This document shows, piece by piece, positions 16,121 to 22,707 of a DNA stretch of 64,000 bases. The notes below the pieces were generated by a model, which saw only the letters and a program-made list of their open reading frames with translations, was not told where the DNA came from and searched no databases. Numbering within the stretch: the first letter of the stretch is position 1; the number at the start of each line of letters is the position of its first letter. The stretch covers positions 1 through 64,000 of the forward strand of contig CAYYMI010000004.1 in NCBI GenBank assembly GCA_964472905.1, in the 5' to 3' direction. Made by a program: the position numbers and the translations under genes. Source of the stretch: Hellea sp964472905. Its GTDB lineage: Bacteria; Pseudomonadota; Alphaproteobacteria; Caulobacterales; Maricaulaceae.

Positions 16121-17188
16121 ATGAGCATTCTTAGTAAGACATATTTTCATATTGAAAAAGAAGCCTTCGCGTATCTTGAATCTATCGTATGGCCAGATGG
16201 TAAACCCGTCTGCCCTCACTGCGGAGTTATCGGCAACTCTGGCAAGATGAAAGACGTGAAGACGCGCCGTAAAGTAAAAGACGCAGAAGGCAACCATAAA
16301 GTTGACGAAAACGGCGAATTAATGTGGAAACACAGCCCTGACCGCATTGGCCTATATAAATGTCGCGAAAAAGAATGCCGCAAGCAATATACTGTGCGTG
16401 TTGGCACTGTATTCGAATCTAGCCACGTTCCGCTAACCAAGTGGTTACAAGCCGCATATCTTATGATGTCCTCTAAAAAAGGTATCAGCGCCAAGCAATT
16501 AGAGCGCACGCTAGAAGTCACATATAAGACAGCATGGTTTATGGCACACCGCCTACGCGAAGCTATGAGCGCGGGTTTAATGCCACCTATGGGCGGCGAA
16601 GGCTCTGTTATCGAAGCTGACGAAACCTATATCGGCAATAAGATTCCTAAAAAGAAGCGTAAGGCGATATTAAACCGTAAAATTACCCTGCCTAACGGTA
16701 AGGTCATTACGAAGCGTCACGGCGGTGCTGGTCATAAGCATACCGTTGTGTCTCTTGTGGAGCGTGGCGGCTCTGTGCGCAGTTTTCATGTTAAGAGCGC
16801 AACGACTACGAGCGTCACTCGCATCCTGAATGAGAACGCAGATAAGAAGTCTCACCTAATGACGGACGAAGCCAAGTTTTATAAAAATATTGGCGGTAAG
16901 TACGCCAGTCACGAAACTGTAAATCATAAGCGTAAGGAATATGTACGCGGCGATGTAACCACCAACACAATTGAGGGTTATTTCAGTATTTTCAAGCGCG
17001 GCATGAAGGGCATATATCAACATTGCTCTGAGAAGCATTTGCACCGCTATCTCGCTGAATATGACTTCCGCTATAACAACCGTGAACGTCTAGGCGTTAA
17101 TGATATGGAACGGACGGATGCCGCCCTACAAGGTATCGTGGGCAAGCGGCTGACGTATAGGTCGGCTAACAGACAAGCCGCCAATTGA
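16121..17188 (+). CDS. IS1595-family transposase (ISXO2-like DDE)
   Basis: 355 residues, intact. An N-terminal zinc ribbon uses Cys31/Cys34 (CPHC) and Cys81/Cys86 (CREKEC), separated by a charged insert. A helix-turn-helix-like region follows (KGISAKQLERTLEVTYKTAWFMAHRLREAM). The catalytic core has EADETYIGN (Asp about 167), MTDEAKFYKN (Asp about 248) and NTIEGYFSIFKRGMKG, where the Glu and the Lys seven residues later fit the DDEK pattern. It would catalyse cut-and-paste or copy movement of the surrounding element. No ribosome site is visible before ATG 16121, consistent with leaderless translation. Confidence 0.94.
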   Translation: MSILSKTYFHIEKEAFAYLESIVWPDGKPVCPHCGVIGNSGKMKDVKTRRKVKDAEGNHKVDENGELMWKHSPDRIGLYKCREKECRKQYTVRVGTVFESSHVPLTKWLQAAYLMMSSKKGISAKQLERTLEVTYKTAWFMAHRLREAMSAGLMPPMGGEGSVIEADETYIGNKIPKKKRKAILNRKITLPNGKVITKRHGGAGHKHTVVSLVERGGSVRSFHVKSATTTSVTRILNENADKKSHLMTDEAKFYKNIGGKYASHETVNHKRKEYVRGDVTTNTIEGYFSIFKRGMKGIYQHCSEKHLHRYLAEYDFRYNNRERLGVNDMERTDAALQGIVGKRLTYRSANRQAAN

Positions 17189-17239
17189 GGTCGGATTTCA
17201 ATATAGGTTAAAGGGTATATGATTAAATTATGCATTTTT

Positions 17240-17265
17240 AACTGGTCATTATTCACTTGACAGTT
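17240..17265. promoter_or_regulatory. Dyad and -35-like hexamer in front of the antitoxin-like gene
   Basis: AACTGGTCA (17240-17248) and TGACAGTT (17258-17265) form an inverted repeat with a one-base bulge, overlapping TTGACA at 17257-17262. It ends 15 bp before the ATG at 17280. The position fits an autoregulatory operator of a toxin-antitoxin module; this is inference. Confidence 0.4.
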
Positions 17266-17279
17266 AAGTATTCTCTCAA

Positions 17280-17975
17280 ATGAACGGAGTCGCTACTGAC
17301 ATAAACACGGCTAAACCCCTTGTGGGTGGATTTTACACAGCCTCTGAGGCTAAGCGCTTGCTTGGGCTTAGCAGTCCTATGGTTGTTCATAGATGGCTCG
17401 GACATTATGGCAATAACCCTACTTTAGTTAAGCAATATAAAGAGACACGAGAGGTGGGCTTTTGGGATTTGATGGAAATCCGATTTGTCGCATACTTTAG
17501 AAATCATAATATTAGCTTGCAGCATTTGAGAAAAGTTGCCGTTAGGGCAAGGGAAAAATTCAACACGGACCATCCTTTTGCTTTGTCTAATGTTAGGTTC
17601 AAAACCGACCGTAAAAAAATATTTGCAGAAATTAGTGACATAGAAAAAGATACACAGTTAGAAGACATGCTAACTGGTCAATTGTCTTTTTATGAGGTTG
17701 TTGAAGATTTCCTAGCAAAAGGCGTGGTTTTTGATCCGACAAGTGGATTAGCCAAAAATTGGAAACCCGCGCCTGATGCAAACCCTCTTGTCATAGTTGA
17801 CCCGCGAATTGCGCACGGACAACCGAGTGTTGAGCCAGCCAGAATACCAACAAAAGCTCTTTTTACTAACTGGAAAGCAGAGAGTTTTAGCTACGCCGCA
17901 ACAGCAGATTGGTTTGAAATTGAAGAAGATTATGTTCGTGAGGCAGTAGACTTTGAGTTGAAGCTTGATGCTTGA
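17280..17975 (+). CDS. DUF433 antitoxin-like protein with MerR-like HTH (VapB45-type), IS passenger
   Basis: 231 residues. The N-terminal part GGFYTASEAKRLLGLSSPMVVHRWL looks like a MerR/excisionase-type winged helix. The C-terminal 55 residues (about 172-228) are a DUF433 domain: VDPRIAHGQPSVEPARIPTKAL followed by ADWFEIEEDYVREAVDFEL. DUF433 proteins are the usual partners of PIN-like proteins and are predicted antitoxins. The next gene overlaps by 4 bp (TTGA), the classical antitoxin-then-toxin arrangement. No Shine-Dalgarno is obvious. It lies entirely between the inverted repeats of the insertion sequence. Confidence 0.82.
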   Translation: MNGVATDINTAKPLVGGFYTASEAKRLLGLSSPMVVHRWLGHYGNNPTLVKQYKETREVGFWDLMEIRFVAYFRNHNISLQHLRKVAVRAREKFNTDHPFALSNVRFKTDRKKIFAEISDIEKDTQLEDMLTGQLSFYEVVEDFLAKGVVFDPTSGLAKNWKPAPDANPLVIVDPRIAHGQPSVEPARIPTKALFTNWKAESFSYAATADWFEIEEDYVREAVDFELKLDA

Positions 17976-18418
17976 GAATTATTGCGGATGAAATGATTTC
18001 GCCCAAAATTGTAAGGGTTATTTCTGAAACACTGCTCAGAACAAATTGGCGATTCGATACTATAGAAACAGCAAACTTAAGAGGTCGCGCGGACGAAGAT
18101 TGGATAGCAACATTTGCCAGAACTGGCGGCAACGCATTAATTTCAGGCGATAGAGCTATGCTAAAAAGGACGGCTCTTGTTAAGCAAATTTCAGATTTGG
18201 GCTTAACGGGGGTTTACCTTCCCTCTAAGTGGGTAAACTCTAGAGGGAATGTTCAATTAGCCTATTGCTCGTATTGGTGGAAGACTATTGAAGACACCTT
18301 AGAGCAGTGCACGCCCGGCTCTGTATGGCTTACGCCTAGCGGAATGGGGAGCGGCGAATTACGACAATATGTAGATAAGAAAGCAGTAGAACGTGCCAAA
18401 CAAGAAGCAAATAGATAA
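17972..18418 (+). CDS. PIN-like toxin-like protein (DUF5615/VapC45-type), IS passenger
   Basis: 148 residues from TTG 17972, overlapping the DUF433 gene stop. Acidic residues sit where a PIN-like nuclease needs them: IIADEM (Asp6, Glu7), GRADEDW (Asp41, Asp43) and ALISGDRAML (Asp60). The spacing resembles the DUF5615/VapC45 group (DEN, G-D-E, T/SRD pattern), which is longer and more divergent than classical VapC. Predicted role: Mg-dependent RNA cleavage neutralised by the upstream partner. Activity is inferred. The C-terminal 60 residues are basic. Confidence 0.75.
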   Translation: MRIIADEMISPKIVRVISETLLRTNWRFDTIETANLRGRADEDWIATFARTGGNALISGDRAMLKRTALVKQISDLGLTGVYLPSKWVNSRGNVQLAYCSYWWKTIEDTLEQCTPGSVWLTPSGMGSGELRQYVDKKAVERAKQEANR

Positions 18419-18533
18419 ATTCAAGAAAATAGCCAAAGAGCTTGAATGTGATGAGTCAGAAAAGGCTTTTGATGATAAGCTGAAGAAAATAGCTAATCCC
18501 GTAAGTAATACTTCGAAAAATAAGTCTAGCTAG
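18393..18533 (+). CDS. Small basic/acidic protein, third IS passenger
   Basis: 46 residues from GTG 18393 to TAG 18531-18533, overlapping the end of the PIN-like gene in another frame. The sequence begins MPNKKQIDKFKKIAKELECD and continues with ESEKAFDDKLKKIA. I recognise the general pattern (FxxxAxELxxDxxExxFDxxLxKIA) as that of small conserved hypothetical proteins, but know no function. Alternating charge and a helical pattern make it a likely real gene. The GTG overlap suggests translational coupling with the toxin-like gene. Confidence 0.6.
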   Translation: MPNKKQIDKFKKIAKELECDESEKAFDDKLKKIANPVSNTSKNKSS

Positions 18534-18644
18534 TACTTGCTGAATTACAGGCATCCATTCAAATTTGTTCTTACTACGCATGATACAATACTTCCTTAAA
18601 AAGGGAGTATCGATCGGTGCTTTATGTTATGCATCCTGAAATGT

Positions 18645-18669
18645 GTGGTGTGTCAAAGACACATACGCC
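18645..18669 (-). repeat. Right terminal inverted repeat of the insertion sequence
   Basis: 25 bp; starts GTGGTGTGTCAA and ends ACATACGCC on the plus strand. It is the inverted partner of 16073-16097. Confidence 0.92.
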
Positions 18670-18677
18670 ATATTTTT
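18670..18677. repeat. Right copy of the 8-bp target-site duplication
   Basis: ATATTTTT, identical to 16065-16072. It runs directly into TTGACA (18677-18682), so the insertion point lies at the upstream edge of a -35-like hexamer facing the dehydrogenase gene at 18789. Confidence 0.92.
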
Positions 18678-18694
18678 TGACATAATCCTTATTT

Positions 18695-18724
18695 TGCGTA
18701 ATTTTAGCGTATGATTTTTACGCA
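18695..18724. promoter_or_regulatory. TGCGTAA / TTACGCA dyad upstream of the dehydrogenase pair
   Basis: TGCGTAA (18695-18701) and TTACGCA (18718-18724) form a 7-bp inverted repeat. A third TTACGCA lies across the insertion sequence at 16051-16057. In the insertion-free sequence the outer copy would be 32 bp from the dyad. Likely operator sites of a divergent regulatory region; the regulator is unknown. Confidence 0.45.
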
Positions 18725-18788
18725 GTCCATGTCTAGCTCACATCTCGTTAGCTTATTTGCATCATCTCTGAATTTATAAAGGCGCGCT

Positions 18789-19556
18789 ATGAGCGAAGAC
18801 GGTATGTTAACAAATAAAATCGCGTTGATTACAGGCGGCGGCCAAGGGGTAGGTCAAGGCATCGGATTAGCCCTCGCCAAACAGGGCGCGCATATCGTGG
18901 TGACAGGCCGTACACTAGAAAAATGCGAAACGACCGCGGATATGTTACGCGAGCGCGGCGTTAAAGCGTTGGCCCTCAAATGTGACGTCAAATCGACAGA
19001 CGACTTGCAAAGCATTGTTGGGGCGACGATCAAGGAATTTGGACAGCTCGATATTCTTGTCAATAATGCCCAAGAGGTTGCTCGCGGACCACTTCTCTCA
19101 ATTAGCGATGACCAAATCAACGGCAATTGGGAGTCAGGCCCCCTAGCCACTTTCCGCCTCATGAAAATGGCCTATCCGCATCTTAAAAAAACCAAAGGCA
19201 ATGTTATCAATCTTTGTAGTTCTGTCATGAAGCGCTGGGATGTCGGGACATATGGCGTCTATGCCGCGGTGAAAGCGGCGACCCAGCAACTCACCCGCGC
19301 GGCGGCCAATGAATGGGGCAAAGACGACATAAGGGTCAACGCCATCATGCCTCATGCAAAATCACCAGCGCTTGCTGGATGGATGAAAGCTAACCCCGTT
19401 GAAGCCGAGCATTTCCAAGCCAGTATTCCGCTTGGCTATGTCGGAGAATGCGAAGACGATATCGGAGCTTTTGTCGCGATGATGTGTAGCGATGGCGGAC
19501 GGTATTTATCGGGGCAAACCATCGCGCTCGATGGCGGACAAGTCTTTATAGGATAA
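18789..19556 (+). CDS. Short-chain dehydrogenase/reductase
   Basis: 255 residues, classical SDR. The cofactor loop is TGGGQGVGQGIG, the structural motif is NNAQ instead of NNAG, the catalytic serine lies in LCSSVMKR, and YAAVK supplies Tyr and Lys. The C-terminal block YLSGQTIALDGGQ is standard. The TGRT loop after beta-2 suggests preference for NADP(H). Substrate unknown. It starts a tandem pair with a second SDR 3 bp downstream and lies beside NTF2-like genes, which supports a role in oxidation of a cyclic or acyl compound. Confidence 0.88.
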   Translation: MSEDGMLTNKIALITGGGQGVGQGIGLALAKQGAHIVVTGRTLEKCETTADMLRERGVKALALKCDVKSTDDLQSIVGATIKEFGQLDILVNNAQEVARGPLLSISDDQINGNWESGPLATFRLMKMAYPHLKKTKGNVINLCSSVMKRWDVGTYGVYAAVKAATQQLTRAAANEWGKDDIRVNAIMPHAKSPALAGWMKANPVEAEHFQASIPLGYVGECEDDIGAFVAMMCSDGGRYLSGQTIALDGGQVFIG

Positions 19557-19559
19557 ATT

Positions 19560-20276
19560 ATGTTTGATCTGACAGGCCGAACGGCTCTTGTAACAGGCGC
19601 AGGCCAAGGGATGGGACTTGGTATTGCAAAAGCCTTAGCTGGTGCAGGCGCCACAGTTTATATCAATGACCTCTATGAAGACCGAGCCAAGCAGGGCGCA
19701 GCAGAAGCAGGCGGGATTGCCCTTCCCGGTGATATTACGGATGCCGATGCGCGGTTAGGCTTTAAAAACACAATCGGCGCGCTTGATATTCTAGTCAATA
19801 ATGCGGGCGTGCCTGAAGGCATGCCGACAAGCCTTGCTCATGCCGATAAACTCTCTGATGAGATGTACCGGACACAAATGGATCTCAATCACACGGCAGT
19901 GCGCAAGCTCTGTGATTTATTTATTCCGGATATGCGCGCCAGAGGCCGCGGACGTGTCTTGATCATTACATCGGAATCTCATCGACTTGGCCTATCGATG
20001 GGACTATCCCATTACACAGCCGCCAAAGCCGCGACGCTTGGTTATATGAGAGCCTTGGCCGCAGAAGTCGCCCATGACGGCGTTACGGTGAATGCTTTAT
20101 CGCTAGGCACAATGAATAATTTCGAGGGACATGAACGCGCTGCCGTCAGTACTCTGGTTGGACGCGCGGGAACACCTCAGGATGTCGGAGCAGCTTCGCT
20201 GTATCTGTGTAGTGATGAAGCGTCTTGGATGACAGGACAAACAATCGCCTTAAATGGCGGAGCCTGTACGGCTTAA
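19560..20276 (+). CDS. Short-chain dehydrogenase/reductase
   Basis: 238 residues, classical SDR with TGAGQGMGLGIA, NNAG, an ITSES serine strand, YTAAK and a terminal WMTGQTIALNGG. It begins 3 bp after the preceding SDR and is clearly co-transcribed. IND following beta-2 (YINDLYED) suggests NAD(H) preference, unlike its neighbour. The two may work on the same substrate or consecutive steps; this cannot be decided here. Confidence 0.88.
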   Translation: MFDLTGRTALVTGAGQGMGLGIAKALAGAGATVYINDLYEDRAKQGAAEAGGIALPGDITDADARLGFKNTIGALDILVNNAGVPEGMPTSLAHADKLSDEMYRTQMDLNHTAVRKLCDLFIPDMRARGRGRVLIITSESHRLGLSMGLSHYTAAKAATLGYMRALAAEVAHDGVTVNALSLGTMNNFEGHERAAVSTLVGRAGTPQDVGAASLYLCSDEASWMTGQTIALNGGACTA

Positions 20277-20301
20277 GTCCTACGTTAAAGTCCCAACTAG
20301 T

Positions 20302-20922
20302 TTAGGCTGCGCTTGGTGAGAGCGAACACTGACCTCGCTCACGGTTAGGTTCAACTTGGTTATTGACGATTTCGGATAACTGGTCTGCCCCGCCAACATA
20401 TTTACCATCGACCCAGATTTGAGGCACCGTAATGGGCGTCTTAGGCCCGACAATCGGTTTCACGCGGCCCAGCATTTCGTAAAGGGCGCGAGGCTCTTTG
20501 ACCACATCATGATAGGAATAATCAATTTTAGCCTGCTCCATATACGATTTCGCTCTGATACAATGAGGGCACGTTTCTTTCCCAAAAACAATATTACCGC
20601 TTACATCTGACCTCTTTACATGGGCCGCAATGACCGCTTCGGTCAACAAGCCGCGGTTCAAGGCGTGACCTTGGCTGACTAATTTATCTTCAACTATAAC
20701 AATCGGGGCATGCCAGCCGCCCTGCTTGAGAGGTTTCCACCATGTAGAGAGCCAATCATAGGTTTCCAGTTCTACCGATATACCTGCCAGTTCTGTGGCA
20801 ATAGTATCATTGATGACGTCAACCGTAAGCGAGCATTCTCCACAAGGTATATTAACCTTGAAAGGTCCCCATTTGCCTGCCCAGCGATAAAGTTTGATTT
20901 TGACGGGTTCTGGATTATTCAT
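20302..20922 (-). CDS. Two-domain glutaredoxin-like protein
   Basis: 206 residues. The C-terminal half is a glutaredoxin: IVFGKETCPHCIRAK with the redox motif CPHC at 118-121, the cis-proline segment ITVPQIWVDGKYVGG and a GGADQL end. The N-terminal half (8-100) reads like a second thioredoxin fold with its own CGEC at 27-30 and a possible cis-Pro strand at WHAPIVIV. Such a CxxC pair in tandem could pass electrons internally. No signal peptide, so cytoplasmic. Stands alone, convergent with the SDR pair. Confidence 0.8.
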   Translation of the reverse strand: MNNPEPVKIKLYRWAGKWGPFKVNIPCGECSLTVDVINDTIATELAGISVELETYDWLSTWWKPLKQGGWHAPIVIVEDKLVSQGHALNRGLLTEAVIAAHVKRSDVSGNIVFGKETCPHCIRAKSYMEQAKIDYSYHDVVKEPRALYEMLGRVKPIVGPKTPITVPQIWVDGKYVGGADQLSEIVNNQVEPNRERGQCSLSPSAA

Positions 20923-21007
20923 GGTTAGGTTTTCATCTGAAAATGCGCTGATAACAATAAACGCATTTACAAATTCCAGTGATTTACGCGTTACTCAATG
21001 TGTGAGA

Positions 21008-21337
21008 TTACATCCCATTTCTTTGAGCGTTAGCTTCAGCGTCTTTTTTAGCTTTAAAGGCTTCTGACGACGCCCCCGTCACTTCACCGTTCGTGGCTTT
21101 GCGGCGCCAACGAAATTCATTACGTTTATCTTTGTAGACTTCCCATCTATCTTTAGCGCCTAGTCCGTCCGGATTTCCGTCCATACCGTGACGTTGCGCG
21201 TTTTTCTTGCAATCAGCTTTTTTAGTGTATCCTTCGCAAGACGACCCTACAATTTTCCCATTTGCTGCTCGACGTCTCCAGCGATGTTCCCCGCGTTTAT
21301 CAGCATACATTTCCCACTTATCATTCTCCCCCGCCAT
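21008..21337 (-). CDS. YegP-like DUF1508 protein with two tandem domains
   Basis: 109 residues consisting of two copies of a roughly 48-residue unit: KWEMYADKRGEHRWRRRAANG and RWEVYKDKRNEFRWRRKATNG, each followed by a helix ending NAQRHGM or NAQRNGM. This is the UPF0339/YegP fold. The family has no firm function; it is small, basic and widespread. Both copies keep the F/W-R-W-R core. Confidence 0.88.
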   Translation of the reverse strand: MAGENDKWEMYADKRGEHRWRRRAANGKIVGSSCEGYTKKADCKKNAQRHGMDGNPDGLGAKDRWEVYKDKRNEFRWRRKATNGEVTGASSEAFKAKKDAEANAQRNGM

Positions 21338-21458
21338 ATTTTATCTCCCAGTAAAACTTTAGCCCCCGCTATCTACACACTTCAAAGTGACTTGAAAAGC
21401 TTTCTCTATCGATAAGTGTAAATGCGCGGCTCTGTCCTCTGGCAAGGGTCTTATTTTC

Positions 21459-22238
21459 ATGCAAGATAAGCCTATGAGCGAAAAAACCATAGACTTTGGA
21501 TTTGAAGATATACCTGTCCAAGACAAAGCCTCACGCGTACGCGGAGTCTTTGATGCCGTGGCGGGAAAATATGATCTGATGAATGACGCCATGTCGATGG
21601 GGGTTCATCGCGTTTGGAAAGATTTGACAATCACCAAGCTCAACCCGCAACCGGGCGAAGTCTTAATCGACGTTGCCGGCGGTACAGGCGATCTTGCTCG
21701 CCGATTTATCAAAAAGGCTGATGAGGTGCGTGTTCGGCGCGGCGGCGAGCCAGCCCGCGCTATTATATGTGATATAAATGCCGAAATGCTTTTGGCTGGG
21801 ATCGACTTCAAAAAAGATGCAGGCATGGATTTGACGCGTATTTGCGGCAATGCCCAGTCACTCCCCTTTCCGGATAATTATGCAAACGCGATTACGATTT
21901 CATTTGGTATTCGAAATGTGACAGATCGTGATATGGCCTTACGAGATTTTCTGCGGGTCCTAAAACCAGGTGGACGTTTATTCGTTTTAGAGTTTTCAAC
22001 GCCAAGCGATAAAATTCTGCGAAAAATTTATGACACCTATTCCTTTAACGTCATTCCAAAACTCGGGGGGCTTCTGGCGAATGATGAAGCTAGCTATCAA
22101 TACCTCATTGAATCCATACGTAAGTTTCCTCGCCAAGAAGCTTTTGCAGATATGATAAAACAGTCAGGGTTTAACCGCGTTGACTATCACGACTTTACAG
22201 GCGGCATTGCCGCGCTTCATTGGGGCTGGAAAGTCTAG
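21459..22238 (+). CDS. ubiE: Ubiquinone/menaquinone biosynthesis C-methyltransferase UbiE
   Basis: 259 residues. Diagnostic motifs: YDLMNDAMSMGVHRVWKD near the N-terminus, SAM-binding VLIDVAGGTGDLARRF, the ANAITISFGIRNVTD block and RLFVLEFSTP. It methylates the ring of ubiquinone precursors. A start at 21474 (MSEKTIDFGF) is also possible; GGGTC lies in front of the first ATG. It is monocistronic, divergent from the YegP-like gene. Confidence 0.95.
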   Translation: MQDKPMSEKTIDFGFEDIPVQDKASRVRGVFDAVAGKYDLMNDAMSMGVHRVWKDLTITKLNPQPGEVLIDVAGGTGDLARRFIKKADEVRVRRGGEPARAIICDINAEMLLAGIDFKKDAGMDLTRICGNAQSLPFPDNYANAITISFGIRNVTDRDMALRDFLRVLKPGGRLFVLEFSTPSDKILRKIYDTYSFNVIPKLGGLLANDEASYQYLIESIRKFPRQEAFADMIKQSGFNRVDYHDFTGGIAALHWGWKV

Positions 22239-22248
22239 TTGGCGTTAA

Positions 22249-22596
22249 CTAGCGGCGAGAGTTCTTGGCTTTACGCGCCGCATATTTAGCATCCCGGCGA
22301 GCTTTGGCCGCGCGTTCCATTTCTATCTTGGCTTTTTGCGCTGCTTCTTGAGCGAGTTTGTTCTTACGCTCTTTTTCAGCTTTTTCTTCAGCGGCCTTAG
22401 CTTCTTTAGCTTTGCGTAGAAGACGCTTTTCTTCTTCGCGTTTCGCGCGCTCAGCATTTCGCTTGGCACGCTCTTCCATCAACTTAGCTTTTTGCTCTGG
22501 ATCAAGCTGCTTTTCTTTCGCCCGTTTTAACATAGCCAATTTGGCTTCTTTTTGTGATTTCAACCGGTCGTCGAAACTATGCCCTGTAAAACTCAT
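22249..22596 (-). CDS. DUF6481-type highly charged coiled-coil protein
   Basis: 115 residues, over half Lys, Glu, Arg and Ala. It starts MSFTGHSFDDRLKSQKEAKL, the conserved N-terminus of DUF6481 proteins, and continues as one long charged helix (about 20-110). No signal or membrane segment. The function is unknown; the composition suggests an extended helix, possibly nucleic-acid or ribosome associated. Confidence 0.8.
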   Translation of the reverse strand: MSFTGHSFDDRLKSQKEAKLAMLKRAKEKQLDPEQKAKLMEERAKRNAERAKREEEKRLLRKAKEAKAAEEKAEKERKNKLAQEAAQKAKIEMERAAKARRDAKYAARKAKNSRR

Positions 22597-22707
22597 GCAG
22601 TAATATCCTTAATAGCAAAAAATTTTGCCCCATAGACTGGGGCAACTTGCGCGCTATATCGCGTTAAAGTTAGAGGAAATCAAGAGCTAGAGATGAAATT
22701 TTAAGTG

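Larger units (their letters stand above)
16073..18669 (+). mobile_element. IS1595-family (ISXO2-like) insertion sequence with toxin-antitoxin-like passenger genes
   Basis: 2597 bp, bounded by 25-bp terminal inverted repeats at 16073-16097 and 18645-18669. The two match at 20 of 25 positions; outermost GGC and the inner TTGACACACCAC are shared exactly. Flanks carry an exact 8-bp duplication, ATATTTTT. Inside are an intact DDE transposase (16121-17188), a DUF433-type gene (17280-17975), a PIN-like gene (17972-18418) and a 46-codon gene (18393-18533). All coding frames are open, which points to a recent insertion. IS1595-family members with passenger genes are known; this combination was worked out here from the sequence. 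It separates an NTF2-like gene from a short-chain dehydrogenase gene. Confidence 0.93.
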
